Positions 42,695 through 51,416 are shown, numbered from the stretch's first letter. The stretch: DNA of 64,000 nucleotides from Streptomyces sp. CGMCC 4.7035 (GCF_031583065.1 NZ_CP134053.1:1550001-1614000), one strand, 5' to 3'. Translations and numbers: made by a program. Notes: generated from the letters alone by a model not told the origin.

Positions 42695-42720
42695 AGACCC
42701 CTGGATCCATCCAGGGGTCT
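42695..42720. terminator. Perfect 12-bp-stem hairpin
   Basis: AGACCCCTGGAT and ATCCAGGGGTCT around a 2-nt CC centre. It closely resembles the hairpin after the AICE integrase at 59,229 (CCCCTGGA...TCCAGGGG), suggesting common ancestry, and may be the terminator of a lost integrase gene or of the 140-aa gene. Confidence 0.75.
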
Positions 42721-42836
42721 TCGCCGATCCTGGGTCCGGCCAGGGCAGATGCCTCAAGATCCTGTCCACGAATTGCACCAAGAACCGGACCTCAGCGTCT
42801 CGGCTGGGGACGGGGGCTTTCAGCGCCTCATACAGG

Positions 42837-42877
42837 GCCCCCGGCAGGATTCGAACCTGCGCACACGGCTCCGGAGG
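42837..42877. repeat. Left attachment site of the AICE (tRNA-Arg 3' fragment)
   Basis: 41 bp identical to 60,005-60,045. It begins GCCCCCGGCAGGATTCGAAC and ends in CTCCGGAGG, i.e. the anticodon loop through acceptor 3' end of tRNA-Arg(CCG) on the minus strand. No 5' half of a tRNA follows it on the right, so this is a duplicated att core, not a gene. To its left ~110 bp are degenerate homologues of the tRNA downstream region. Confidence 0.93.
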
Positions 42878-43046
42878 GCCTGTGTATGGCCCGCATCTCC
42901 GCTGGTCACGGCCTGTCAGCCCAGCGATAGCGAGGTCCCCGTCCACATATAGTCCGCAGCCCGCGGCATGCTCGGATCCTGCTGTAGGCCGCCGGCTTCC
43001 GTGACCAGTGGCGTGTGAGGACACTGTAGGGGTGTGACCTCCGTTC

Positions 43047-44222
43047 TCAGGCGGCGAAGGTCAGAACGACCTCTTCCTTCATACGCTTATCGAGCGAGTT
43101 AGTGCCGCCTCGAGGGGGCGGGAGGTAGCGTCGACTCTCTGGCAATTCACGAACATGCCGATCGCAAAGCTCGAGCCGATGGCGCCGACCAAGGCCTTGC
43201 AGCATTCGATCAATGGAGACTTCAAAGCCGTTGATCTTAGCGTCGGAAATAACGAACGATGCGGTACCCCCGGGCTTGAGTACTCGCGAGATCTCGGAGA
43301 ACACGGCGTCCATGTCTGAGGTGTATTTGTGAACTATTCCAGCGGCCCGAGAAGCGATGTCTGGAGACGTCGAAGACTTTGCGATTTCCTCGATCTCCGA
43401 GGCTGCTTTCATGCCCACCTCAGATCCCACATTCGTGGATCGCAGGCCGCGCAAATATGCAATTGAGTACCCCATCCATACAAGGCTCATCCGATGACCC
43501 CTGAGGTAGTCAATCGCCACCAGGTATGGAGGGCTAGTCATAACAGCATCGACACTGTTGTTCTGAAGCGGCAAGGAACGGGCGTCTGCCCGCAGGGTTG
43601 TTAGCTTTGCATCATTTGACGCGATTGAGTAACCGCCTCGGAGTGTTCGAACACGAGAAGCGACAGTCTCTGCCGATGCGCAGAACTTATCAATGGGATC
43701 AAATGAGGCCGTGTCTCGCACGCGATGAGGGCGAGAGTGGGAGACGTCGCGAGCTTTCGAGACGCCAGAATCCTTCGTAATGATGAGCCGCGAAAAGGCG
43801 CACCAAAGTGGCGCCTTGAATTGCTCTGGCGCCAGTGTAATCTCGGCTACGAGCGCAGCCAAGCGCGACCGCGTCTTCGGGTCAAACCAGAAGTCGATAA
43901 ATTTGGAAGTTTCCGCATCGACTTGGATGTCTTCGCTTTTCGACCTGTCTGCTCGGACAGCTATGGCCCTGGCATGCTCCGTGAAAGCAGAAAGGTCATA
44001 GTCCGTGCCCACTGTCTGCGCGATCATAAGAGCCAGGGGGTCCGTGTCGCAGCCAAAAGCGGTGTGACCTGATAGGTTTGCTGCAAGCGGGAATGTCCCG
44101 GAACCCATCATCGGGTCGAGTACGACTGCGTTGGTTGAAAGACTGGCGATCTTCCGTTCGACCAACTCTGGTGCCATACGGGCAGGGAACGGATGCACCG
44201 CCGCTCGGGTCTGAATTTTCAC
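43047..44222 (-). CDS. DNA methyltransferase, TSPPY type (N4C/N6A)
   Basis: 391 aa. GTG start at 44,222 overlaps the stop of the GHKL nuclease by 4 bp (translational coupling). AdoMet motif I is DPMMGSGTFPLAA (36-48), the catalytic motif IV TSPPYLVAIDYL (229-240). An N-terminal KIQTRAAVHPFPARMAPELV start is shared by methylases of R-M loci. Target base is N4-cytosine or N6-adenine by motif class; recognition sequence unknown. No separate specificity subunit is seen, so the target-recognition part should lie within residues 90-200. Would protect host DNA from the linked ATPase-nuclease. Confidence 0.92.
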   Translation of the reverse strand: MKIQTRAAVHPFPARMAPELVERKIASLSTNAVVLDPMMGSGTFPLAANLSGHTAFGCDTDPLALMIAQTVGTDYDLSAFTEHARAIAVRADRSKSEDIQVDAETSKFIDFWFDPKTRSRLAALVAEITLAPEQFKAPLWCAFSRLIITKDSGVSKARDVSHSRPHRVRDTASFDPIDKFCASAETVASRVRTLRGGYSIASNDAKLTTLRADARSLPLQNNSVDAVMTSPPYLVAIDYLRGHRMSLVWMGYSIAYLRGLRSTNVGSEVGMKAASEIEEIAKSSTSPDIASRAAGIVHKYTSDMDAVFSEISRVLKPGGTASFVISDAKINGFEVSIDRMLQGLGRRHRLELCDRHVRELPESRRYLPPPRGGTNSLDKRMKEEVVLTFAA

Positions 44223-46885
44223 GGCGTTGCCGGCCCTTCTGTTTCTAGATCAGTAGGCACCGCTGCCTTGTAGGCGTCGGCGAGTCTGGCAGGATAGTCC
44301 CTTAGGGTACTGTTAAGTTCCTGCAGGAGGGCCTTTGGCGTCGCGTTAAGTGCGATCAATTGTCCGTCAAAGAAGATACTCGACGGTGCCAATGCCGCCA
44401 GGCCACGAATGATAGCTGTCAATTCCTCGGGAGTCAGATCAATCGCTCCGTCAGTGCGTTCGTAGATGGCAGTCATGATCGTGTCGACTCTAACTGGTGT
44501 CCTCCGCTCGGAGTAACGAACCAGTAGGTTGATGACCTCGGTTACTGGCGGGGCCTGAGGCGCAGGCTGCGCCTCGATGGCGTCGACGAATGCACGCGAG
44601 CCCTCGGGGGTGTGGTGCTTGAACAGATCTCGCAGGATTAGGGGTGAGAGTCGCCTCAACGGGAATAGCTCGACCAAGCGAGCAAGATCCGTGATCGTGA
44701 TCGGTGTTACTCCATCGTTCTTGCAGATGGCACCGATTAGTGCGTCCTCGTCACCGTCACCCTGGAATCCTGGCGCGACAATCAGAGTGTAGGAAGGCTT
44801 GACGTCCAGATTGAACGTCTTAGTGGCTTTCTCGCGATGAACCCGAAGGATGGAAGTGCGGGCTGTTCCAGCTTGGATTTTGGGAGGCTTGGGCGAGGCC
44901 TCCCCGCCCATGACCTGCCTTGCCTCTTTTCCGCTGGATTTGGCGTCGTAGGTCAAGGCGTAGCTTTCACTACCGTTTCCGCGCCTGCCCAGTCTGACTG
45001 TGGCGATCCCATCGGGGCGCCCATTCCCGCCGATCCTCTGTACGCTGTATCCCATTATTTCTAGCGCGTCGGCAACAGCGTCTTCGAGTTCAGTCTCATT
45101 GCTACTTGAATCGCGAAGTTGGCGAGCCACGACCGGGGCGGAGTTCGGGTGTCGCTTCACGAGGTCGCGTAGGAAAGCATCCCTCCGCTTCATGATGCGG
45201 TTCACAACCTCCGCCTCGATGCTTTCGTCGATCATGTAGGCCTGCGTAAGAAGCTCTGTCAACCCTAGGAGTTGCAGCGCTTCTTGCATTCCAGGTTGAT
45301 CGATGTAATTGCTGACGAAGGGGTGCGTCTGGTTGAGAATCGCAGCTCGCCGATTCACGTCGTACTTGACGAGGCGTCGATCATCTCCGACGGGTTCGAC
45401 GATTACCTTTTCCAAAAGGTCATCGTTTTCAGCAATCAGAGTCTGCGCCTCGGGCTCGTCCGAGAGATCCATGCCGAGGACTTCTCGAACTGCAGCGTCC
45501 CCTTGTGAGGCTCGTCGGACCATGCGCCTCAGCGGGCCTTGTGTGAGGCCGGGAGGCGGGTTCGAAATCCTTCCTTGTTTCGTAAGCACTGGCATGGCGT
45601 CGGCGTCATCAGACTTCTTGGTAACTGATCTTGCCTTGTTGAAGACGGCAAGCATGTACTGTCGAAGTTCTAAAACCTCCGGGGAATCTTGCAGGCTCTC
45701 GCGCGGGCTCGCCACCAACCCGTCAAGGTCATCGGCATTAATCACCATATGAAAGCGCGTCAGGGTTCCGTGATGAAGTTCCGGCCCGACGTTGAAAGAA
45801 GCGTCGTCAAGATTGATAAGCCGCTGCCGGACTCGCACAAAGAATCCGTGGCTGCGGGCAATCAATTCACTTTTGCCCTTCTGTAGACCATCTTCGAACA
45901 ATTGGGCGTATCCCCACACTGCTCCAGCCTTGGGGAGTCGATACGCTGGAACCATTTCTCCATCGATCTCAACTCGGATGGCTTCGCCGATTTGACGGTC
46001 GCGGGGGAGTTCAGATTCTGACTCGCCGATAGTGAAGCGCCACCGTTCTTTCCCCTGCGCCTTCGATGCCTCAATCTCGTCACCGTTGTAGTACAGCTTG
46101 AATGAAGGGTTGAGTGGAATTGATGTTGACAAAACCCAGCGAAGTCGACCCTGTCGAATATTGTGGGCCGGCTTCTTGAGGCGTGTCATGACGGCAGCGG
46201 TCCAGTGTTCTGGCCCTTCCTCGGAGGCGGGGAAGAGCGCTTCAATTACCGGGCGCATGTTAGCCCCGTAGTCGCGCAAATTTGTAAGGAGAGCTTCCTT
46301 GGCTTCCTCCTTCGTGAGCTCTAGGACTAGCAAACTAAGATTGTGGGGGTCGCTCATGTCACCCTGGACTTTCTTGTAATCCATAGTGACAGCCCTATAG
46401 GCGCCGTCCTTGAGCGTGATGTAGGTTAGCTCTTCAGCCAGAACATACGTTGCAAGTTTGCCAATGCCGAACTTCCCGATGGGGACGCGGGGTGAAGTTT
46501 TATCCGTTTCTCTCTTGCGTGATTTTCCGATTCGCCAGAGATCTTGGAGCCCCGAGACATCCATGGAGAGGCCGTCGTCGATTACTAGGATGGAGGCGTG
46601 TGGCGCTTCGAGGTCGGCAGGCATGTGAACCCATACCCTTTTTGCGCCGGCGTCGTAGGAGTTGGAAACCAACTCTTCAAATGTCTTATTTGGGGAGCTG
46701 TAGAGACCCTCGGAGAAGCGTTCAATGATTTCGAGGGATATGCGAACTGGCACGACGGCGGAAGCGTCTCGTGTGACCCCAACGAAGTCGGCTACGGCAA
46801 CCTGGGGCCCAGACTCGACGGCATCAGTGCCGCCGAGGGTCAACTGCTCGGCGCCCTTGTCGCTCGCTGCTTCGAACCCCACCAC
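44219..46885 (-). CDS. GHKL (Hsp90/MutL/MORC-like) ATPase fused to PD-(D/E)xK nuclease
   Basis: 888 aa from GTG 46,885 (GTG 46,882 is one codon inside and has better spacing to AGGGGG). N-terminal ATPase: N box ELVSNSYDAG (71-80), G1 IDDGLSM (102-108), G2 GKFGIGKLATY (137-147). A long middle resembling Hsp90/MutL transducer sequence follows (VGPELHHGTLTRFHMVINAD). The C-terminal third has a nuclease core P624-D625 ... D647-A-K649 (NGRPDGIAT and YALTYDAKSS), typical of restriction enzymes. MutL/MORC-like ATPases in R-M loci are known from comparative genomics. First gene of a two-gene operon with the methylase. G+C is visibly below the backbone. Confidence 0.87.
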   Translation of the reverse strand: MVGFEAASDKGAEQLTLGGTDAVESGPQVAVADFVGVTRDASAVVPVRISLEIIERFSEGLYSSPNKTFEELVSNSYDAGAKRVWVHMPADLEAPHASILVIDDGLSMDVSGLQDLWRIGKSRKRETDKTSPRVPIGKFGIGKLATYVLAEELTYITLKDGAYRAVTMDYKKVQGDMSDPHNLSLLVLELTKEEAKEALLTNLRDYGANMRPVIEALFPASEEGPEHWTAAVMTRLKKPAHNIRQGRLRWVLSTSIPLNPSFKLYYNGDEIEASKAQGKERWRFTIGESESELPRDRQIGEAIRVEIDGEMVPAYRLPKAGAVWGYAQLFEDGLQKGKSELIARSHGFFVRVRQRLINLDDASFNVGPELHHGTLTRFHMVINADDLDGLVASPRESLQDSPEVLELRQYMLAVFNKARSVTKKSDDADAMPVLTKQGRISNPPPGLTQGPLRRMVRRASQGDAAVREVLGMDLSDEPEAQTLIAENDDLLEKVIVEPVGDDRRLVKYDVNRRAAILNQTHPFVSNYIDQPGMQEALQLLGLTELLTQAYMIDESIEAEVVNRIMKRRDAFLRDLVKRHPNSAPVVARQLRDSSSNETELEDAVADALEIMGYSVQRIGGNGRPDGIATVRLGRRGNGSESYALTYDAKSSGKEARQVMGGEASPKPPKIQAGTARTSILRVHREKATKTFNLDVKPSYTLIVAPGFQGDGDEDALIGAICKNDGVTPITITDLARLVELFPLRRLSPLILRDLFKHHTPEGSRAFVDAIEAQPAPQAPPVTEVINLLVRYSERRTPVRVDTIMTAIYERTDGAIDLTPEELTAIIRGLAALAPSSIFFDGQLIALNATPKALLQELNSTLRDYPARLADAYKAAVPTDLETEGPATP

Positions 46886-46956
46886 GGCCCCCTATGGACT
46901 CAGTCGCTGGCACTCAGATCGTCGGGCGTGACGCTCCGTCACTCTCGGTGCGTATT

Positions 46957-47265
46957 TTATGGGTTGGGGAGTCTCTGACGATAGATGGACTGCCTGAACG
47001 TGCAAGTGTCGCATCGAGTGGTGGCCTCGTGGTCGCCAGGTAGGTGGAGGCTCACGAAGAGCCAAGGACCGAGATCGCGTAACTGAACGCGGACTGACCA
47101 GTCGGGATGCCGATGTGAGTGTCTGTGGCTGCCGCCGTCACTCCACTCCCCGCTGTTCTCTACCCAGCACCGCCCGATCGCGTACGAGGGGGCGTGTACT
47201 CCGGTCCTGCCTCCTCGATGCGAACTACGGGCGAGTAGGTCGCTGAGGTCTCCTAGGCTGGTCAC
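46957..47265 (-). CDS. Hypothetical protein, 102 aa (uncertain)
   Basis: Only candidate in the 477-bp interval between the ATPase-nuclease and the EVE protein. GTG start, no clear ribosome site. The C-terminal half (HPDWSVRVQLRDLGPWLFVS, then DHEATTRCDTC with a CxxC) looks like a real protein, the N-terminal half less so. Codon use is intermediate. Could be a gene remnant; otherwise the interval holds only the ATPase promoter. Confidence 0.35.
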   Translation of the reverse strand: MTSLGDLSDLLARSSHRGGRTGVHAPSYAIGRCWVENSGEWSDGGSHRHSHRHPDWSVRVQLRDLGPWLFVSLHLPGDHEATTRCDTCTFRQSIYRQRLPNP

Positions 47266-47362
47266 TGGGGTGTCAGCGGCATAGGACGGTCAGCTGCGGT
47301 CGTTCTCGTCGATGAGGAGCACAGGGGCTACCGGATCAATCGTCGCGCGTCTTCCTGGACGA

Positions 47363-48709
47363 CTACTGCCAGACCTTCGCGTCGGCTCCCGGCCAAGCGA
47401 GGATCACGCCGGCGCGCTCGCAGATCCCGAGCCAGCGGTCTTCGGAGGGCGCACGCTCTACCCATAGAACTCCGCGCACCTGCGGCGCTCGTTCACTGAG
47501 CTGGTCTACGTAATCCAGCAGCTGACCGAGCCCTGTACGCAACTGGTGGGACTCGTTCTCCAACCGCAGGGACTTGACTTCCGTGACCGTCAAGGTGTCG
47601 TCATCACGCCATGCGAGGTCGAAAGCCGGGTCGGTCGGCATCGGCGACAAGGGCCTCAAGCCGCGGTCGCGAACCTGCTGGGCGAGTGCGTTCTGCAGCC
47701 CGCGGTGCCTAGTCAGCGTCTCCGCCATGAGTGCGGGATCCGGTGCGCTCGGCGTAGCTGGCGCGGGCGTAGTGGTTTCATCCTCGACCCGGTAGTCCGT
47801 GCCTACAGGCACGTCCGGGGCCGTCACTGCCGCACCGACGCGGATCATGTGGAAGTGGATGACCTGGCGCTCCTCGCCACCTCCCGTTGACGGGGCCCGG
47901 CCCCAGGAGTAAGGACGGCTGGGGTCAAGGATCCATTCGCCGGCATAGCGAACTACACCCCGACTCCCGATGAACAGCCGTAGGTGCCGTCCGTCTTGCA
48001 GGTGGTCCCGGATGGCCTTGTTGCCGCGGGTGAAGACCTGGTCACCGGCTTGGCCCTCGCCGGTGTAGCGGAAGTGGTCTTCCGACTCCCACAGATCCTG
48101 GTAACCGTGCTGTTCGCCTGTGCGGGGGTCTGTGAAGAAGATGATGTTTTCACTCGTCTTGGACGGGCTGATCCCGCCCTGCCGGCTGCCGCCATACTGC
48201 GTGTGAAGATCGACGCGACGAATCTCGTCGCCCGGCTTTAGGTCCCAATCGTCACCCTCGGGGAGCTGCACGCCCGGTGTACCTGCCGTCGTCCGCTCGA
48301 CCTCGCCTACCAACGCTTCCCACTGTTGCTCAGTAAGCCGGTGCGGGTTGGTGGCAAACGGCTGCGTCAGCACGCTGGCTCCAACGAACGTGCTGTGGCC
48401 CTTGAACCAGGCACGAGGGACCGGGCTGTCCCGCCACTGCCCGACGCGGAGCGGCACAACGTGCCGTGGTCCTGGCGCTTCAGCCCAATAGCCGTCGTCG
48501 TCCTCATCGGTCCAGAACGGCTCGCCAGTGAGCTGTCCAGTTGCGACTACTCCCCCTTGCGGGCCGCTCACCCACAGCGCGAAGGCGTCACCCTCGCGCA
48601 TCTCACGCAGGTGTCGGCCCACTGACCAACTCGTCAACTCCCCGCCCTCATCCAGCATCTCTTGCAGCCGGAACTTCCTTGGATTGCAGACCAATAGCCA
48701 CGCCGCCAT
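47363..48709 (-). CDS. EVE-domain, modification-dependent restriction enzyme candidate
   Basis: 448 aa. ATG at 48,709 (AAGGGG 8 bp upstream) begins MAAWLLVCNPRKF, the start of an EVE domain (1-140; ALWVSGPQGGVVATGQL), a PUA-fold reader of modified bases. The middle (about 165-290) has the YGGSRQGGISPS and RYTGEGQAGDQVF signatures seen in actinobacterial McrA/HNH-type restriction proteins. The C-terminal domain carries FDLAW...TVTEVKSL, a D...ExK nuclease core. The combination reads as a type IV enzyme cutting DNA with modified bases, so it would not need its own methylase. Not coupled to the neighbouring ATPase-methylase pair. Confidence 0.8.
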   Translation of the reverse strand: MAAWLLVCNPRKFRLQEMLDEGGELTSWSVGRHLREMREGDAFALWVSGPQGGVVATGQLTGEPFWTDEDDDGYWAEAPGPRHVVPLRVGQWRDSPVPRAWFKGHSTFVGASVLTQPFATNPHRLTEQQWEALVGEVERTTAGTPGVQLPEGDDWDLKPGDEIRRVDLHTQYGGSRQGGISPSKTSENIIFFTDPRTGEQHGYQDLWESEDHFRYTGEGQAGDQVFTRGNKAIRDHLQDGRHLRLFIGSRGVVRYAGEWILDPSRPYSWGRAPSTGGGEERQVIHFHMIRVGAAVTAPDVPVGTDYRVEDETTTPAPATPSAPDPALMAETLTRHRGLQNALAQQVRDRGLRPLSPMPTDPAFDLAWRDDDTLTVTEVKSLRLENESHQLRTGLGQLLDYVDQLSERAPQVRGVLWVERAPSEDRWLGICERAGVILAWPGADAKVWQ

Positions 48710-48932
48710 GAAGCCCACCCCTTCGCACATGGAGGAGCTACAGACTAGCTATCACCCATGACACCGGTGGGGGACCCGGCGTTTGGCCGATCGATCACGG
48801 GCAGCCGGGGCCAGCATTCTCGGTAGACGCCTTCTCTGCTTCTGAAGGCGTGGTTGACTCCTCCTGCTGCTCCTGCTCCCCCGTCGCCACGGGTACGGAG
48901 GGAGCATGCGGCGAGGTGGAAGGGTGTGGAGT

Positions 48933-49163
48933 ATGTCGGTTGTACGTCCCGGAAGTGATCATTACCCGGCGCACGATCAGGTCTGCTTCCTCTGTGCTGA
49001 GCCATTCGACGGCAGCGGGGCTGTAGTCATGTGGGTCGGGGTTGGTTACTTCATGTATCTCCATGGCCAGGGGTGTGCTGGTTCCTTCGTTCTCCGGATC
49101 GCACGGGATGCCTGGCAGGTGGAGCATGAACAGTGCCACACACCGCAGAACGCGCCCTACTGA
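48933..49163 (+). CDS. Small Cys/His-containing hypothetical protein
   Basis: 76 aa from ATG 48,933 (MSVVRPGSDHYPAHDQ). Pattern CFLCAEPFDGSG followed by MYLHGQGCAGSF, i.e. CxxC ... H..C, a possible zinc site, as in many small AICE and actinophage proteins. Contains no transmembrane helix. The opposite-strand frame at 48,795-49,139 is rejected as a shadow. G+C-typical codons. Confidence 0.55.
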   Translation: MSVVRPGSDHYPAHDQVCFLCAEPFDGSGAVVMWVGVGYFMYLHGQGCAGSFVLRIARDAWQVEHEQCHTPQNAPY

Positions 49164-49631
49164 GGTTGGCGGAGCGGCTTTGGGCTGGAGCTGCCTTGGT
49201 GCGAGTGATCATGGCCCCGTAAGCTTCCGGCGCGTCGGGCAGTCTGTGGACCTGCCCGGTAAAGCACGACGTTGGGGCCATGATCTTCGAGGCTCGCGCC
49301 AAGGTGGCTGCCTAAAGCCGTGGAGCCGACCGCCCCAGCCACGACGGTGTTCTGACCTCGGCGGGACTGTCTCACCCTTACCCCGGCCTGGTCTTCGCCC
49401 CCTTGTGGGCGCGGACGGGCGCCGGCGCGCGGCCCCGGTGACGAAGGCAAGGAGGGGCGGCGCGCCGGCGACCGGCCGGCGCCGCCGCGCTGTGCGCGGC
49501 ACCTCCGATCTGTGATCGGACTGCTTGCAGTTCAGGAGGCAGGGAGCAATGGCGAGCGAAGCGAGCCCTTGATGATGTAGGGAAACTTCCACCGCGTTCC
49601 GCGTCGGGGGTGCCGGAAAACTCCCGTGCCG
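49164..49631. other. 468-bp non-coding interval within the AICE
   Basis: No gene supported. The left part holds the 79-bp inverted-repeat structure described separately. The right part (about 49,415-49,510) is very G+C rich with overlapping GCGCGCCGGC/GCCGGCGCC inverted repeats that could form alternative hairpins. It lies upstream-side of none but at the 3' end of the Nudix gene, at the border between cargo and backbone. Confidence 0.5.
49207..49285. ncRNA. Candidate structured RNA or MITE (nested inverted repeats)
   Basis: Perfect 12-bp outer arms GATCATGGCCCC (49,207-49,218) and GGGGCCATGATC (49,274-49,285) enclose a second stem CGGGCAG/CTGCCCG (about 49,229-49,251). Loops carry GTAAGC and GTAAAG motifs. 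No ORF. It could be a structured RNA, a terminator or a small palindromic element; only the pairing is certain. Confidence 0.35.
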
Positions 49632-50120
49632 CTATGCGGCGACACTGTCGGGCTGCTGCCCGTGTTCGAGATAGATCGGCGCCGTCCCTGATGATCGGGC
49701 CTCTATGGCGGCAAGGATCCGCCTGGCCAAGCGCGGAATCGTACGCTCGGCGACTTCGTCGGGGCACAGGAACGCGATGCTCTTCAACTCATCCGCCTGC
49801 AAGGTCGCTTCGGCCAGAGCCTCCGGGGTGAGCTGACCGCCGTCGAAGAGGTACAGCACCTTGTCGCCCTCGGCATCGTTGGGAGCCCAGTCGACTGCCA
49901 GCAAGCGCCCCAGGGGAGGAGTGATTCCCAACTCTTCCTCCACCTCTCGGGCGGCTGCCTGGAGCGGGGATTCCCCCACCTCGACATAGCCACCGGGGAT
50001 GTCCCAGTAGTCCTTGTAGGTGGGCTCCACCATGAGGACACGCCCGTCGGCATCAAAGAAGAGCGCACCCGCGGCCATGCGCGGATGCGCCATCTTCGCT
50101 TCGTGCTCGCTCGCTGCCAT
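49632..50120 (-). CDS. pif: Nudix hydrolase, Pif-like (pSAM2 immunity factor type)
   Basis: 162 aa from ATG 50,120. Complete Nudix box GGYVEVGESPLQAAAREVEE with E-L-G following (GX5EX7REUXEEXGU). In pSAM2 the Nudix protein Pif blocks incoming transfer between cells that already carry the element, and sits at the same place, beside the regulators. Substrate unknown. Gene symbol is given by analogy of domain and position. The stretch upstream of the start codon extends in frame but overlaps the XRE gene end. Confidence 0.75.
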   Translation of the reverse strand: MAASEHEAKMAHPRMAAGALFFDADGRVLMVEPTYKDYWDIPGGYVEVGESPLQAAAREVEEELGITPPLGRLLAVDWAPNDAEGDKVLYLFDGGQLTPEALAEATLQADELKSIAFLCPDEVAERTIPRLARRILAAIEARSSGTAPIYLEHGQQPDSVAA

Positions 50121-50139
50121 GGCCCCGAGCGTACCCACC

Positions 50140-51363
50140 TCAGACGACATGCAGCCGATCGGCAAGCTCCGCGAGGGTTCGGCTCGGCCGGCCGCGCTGG
50201 TTGCGCACCCACGTGAGCACCAGCTCACGAGCGAGGTAGTGACTGCGGACCTGTTCCGGCGCCCACTGCTCGGCTTCGAGGATCATGGACAGGGCATCGT
50301 CCATCCGGTTGTGCGCACTGAGTGCACGGGCCACCTCCAGGTTGTGCCGCGTCCGTCGCTCGATCGGCAGACCGCTGGTGTCGACCTGGGGGCCCAGATC
50401 AGCGGCGACCTGCATGTCTCCCAGCTCCGCCGCCGTGGCCACTCGGTGGATCGCGACGTTCGTCGGCCCGAATGCCGTCCACATGTGGTTGGCGTCTCGC
50501 CCAAGCCGTTGCGCTGCCTGGTCCGCCTCGGCAAGGAAGTCACGAGTAGTGGAGCGATCATCGGCACGCGCGGCTGCCATCGACCCCGCGAGGAAGAGCG
50601 TCCCGTAGATCGACAGGAACTCTGGGCTGGCGTCTCGGAGCCCTGGGCGAAGGTAGTCAGCGGCGTCGCTGACGAGCTGTACGGCGGCGTCGAACCTGCC
50701 GTTCGAGAGAAGGCAGTGTGCCACCGATCGGAAGAGCGACCCGGTGACGGCGGCGTTGTCCGACTGCTGAGCCGCAGCCAACCCGCGATCCGCCGCGATC
50801 CACGCGAGATCCGTCTCGCCGACCTTGGTCAGTACCATGGCGGCGCCCTGGTACGTCATCGCCATCAGTTCGTGTGCCCGCTCGCGCTCTCGGCCCTCGT
50901 ACGCCTGGGCTGCAATGAGTGCGTCGGCAAGCACCAAGGGAAGGCGTCGGGTGGCGAAGCCGTACCGCGAATCCTGATAGGCGTCCCAGACTTCGGCCAC
51001 GCTGTCCTTCAGCTCATCGAGGGGCGTCGGTTCTCCCTCGGTGGTCACGCCCAGAAGCGGCGTGAGCTGCCGGTAGTTCATCAGCGCTGACCGCAGCGCC
51101 GGCACAGTCCGGGTGCCGCTGTCCGCTGTCCAGTCCATCAGCGTGGGCTCGGCGAGCAGATCGCCAAGGGTCACGTCCAGCGCATCGGCCAGGGACTTGA
51201 TGACCGAGAGCCTGTCCAGCTCCAGCCGGTTGTTCTCGGCCTTGCTCAGCCAGTCGACTGTACGGCCGACGAGTCCGGCCAGGACTTCCTGGGACATGCC
51301 GCGCCGCCGGCGGTACCAAGCGACTCGCTCACCGATCGTCAGGTTCGTCGTCATTCCTCGCAT
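50140..51363 (-). CDS. XRE-family regulator with TPR-like domain
   Basis: 407 aa from ATG 51,363 (GGGGGACG upstream; ATG 51,354 alternative). HTH_XRE at residues 8-65 (TIGERVAWYRRRRGMSQEVL, TVDWLSKAENNRLELD), followed by ~300 residues of alpha-hairpin TPR-like repeats (ALIAAQAYEGRERERAHELM, AWIAADRGLAAAQQSDNAAV). Common control protein of Streptomyces AICEs, probably binding a peptide or partner through the TPR region. An 8-bp-arm palindrome 30 bp upstream of the start is a likely operator. Stop is 19 bp before the Nudix start, so both form one operon. Confidence 0.88.
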   Translation of the reverse strand: MRGMTTNLTIGERVAWYRRRRGMSQEVLAGLVGRTVDWLSKAENNRLELDRLSVIKSLADALDVTLGDLLAEPTLMDWTADSGTRTVPALRSALMNYRQLTPLLGVTTEGEPTPLDELKDSVAEVWDAYQDSRYGFATRRLPLVLADALIAAQAYEGRERERAHELMAMTYQGAAMVLTKVGETDLAWIAADRGLAAAQQSDNAAVTGSLFRSVAHCLLSNGRFDAAVQLVSDAADYLRPGLRDASPEFLSIYGTLFLAGSMAAARADDRSTTRDFLAEADQAAQRLGRDANHMWTAFGPTNVAIHRVATAAELGDMQVAADLGPQVDTSGLPIERRTRHNLEVARALSAHNRMDDALSMILEAEQWAPEQVRSHYLARELVLTWVRNQRGRPSRTLAELADRLHVV

Positions 51364-51393
51364 GGGAAGAGCGTCCCCCTGTCTCTTCGCGCG

Positions 51394-51416
51394 ACCCCGG
51401 AGAGATTTTCCGGGGT
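51394..51416. promoter_or_regulatory. Palindromic operator upstream of XRE gene
   Basis: ACCCCGGA-GAGATTT-TCCGGGGT, perfect 8-bp arms. Lies in the divergent spacer between the XRE gene and the small gene at 51,491. Candidate autoregulatory site. Confidence 0.55.

Noticed and set aside
42837..42877. Second tRNA-Arg gene
   Set aside because: Only the 3' 41 bp are present; acceptor 5' strand and D arm are missing, so it is an att site.
46585..46978. Short frames at the start of the ATPase-nuclease gene
   Set aside because: Antisense to strongly conserved GHKL motifs; no starts with ribosome sites.
48795..49139. 114-aa minus-strand frame
   Set aside because: Overlaps a better plus-strand gene with a Cys/His pattern; tail is low-complexity without family features.
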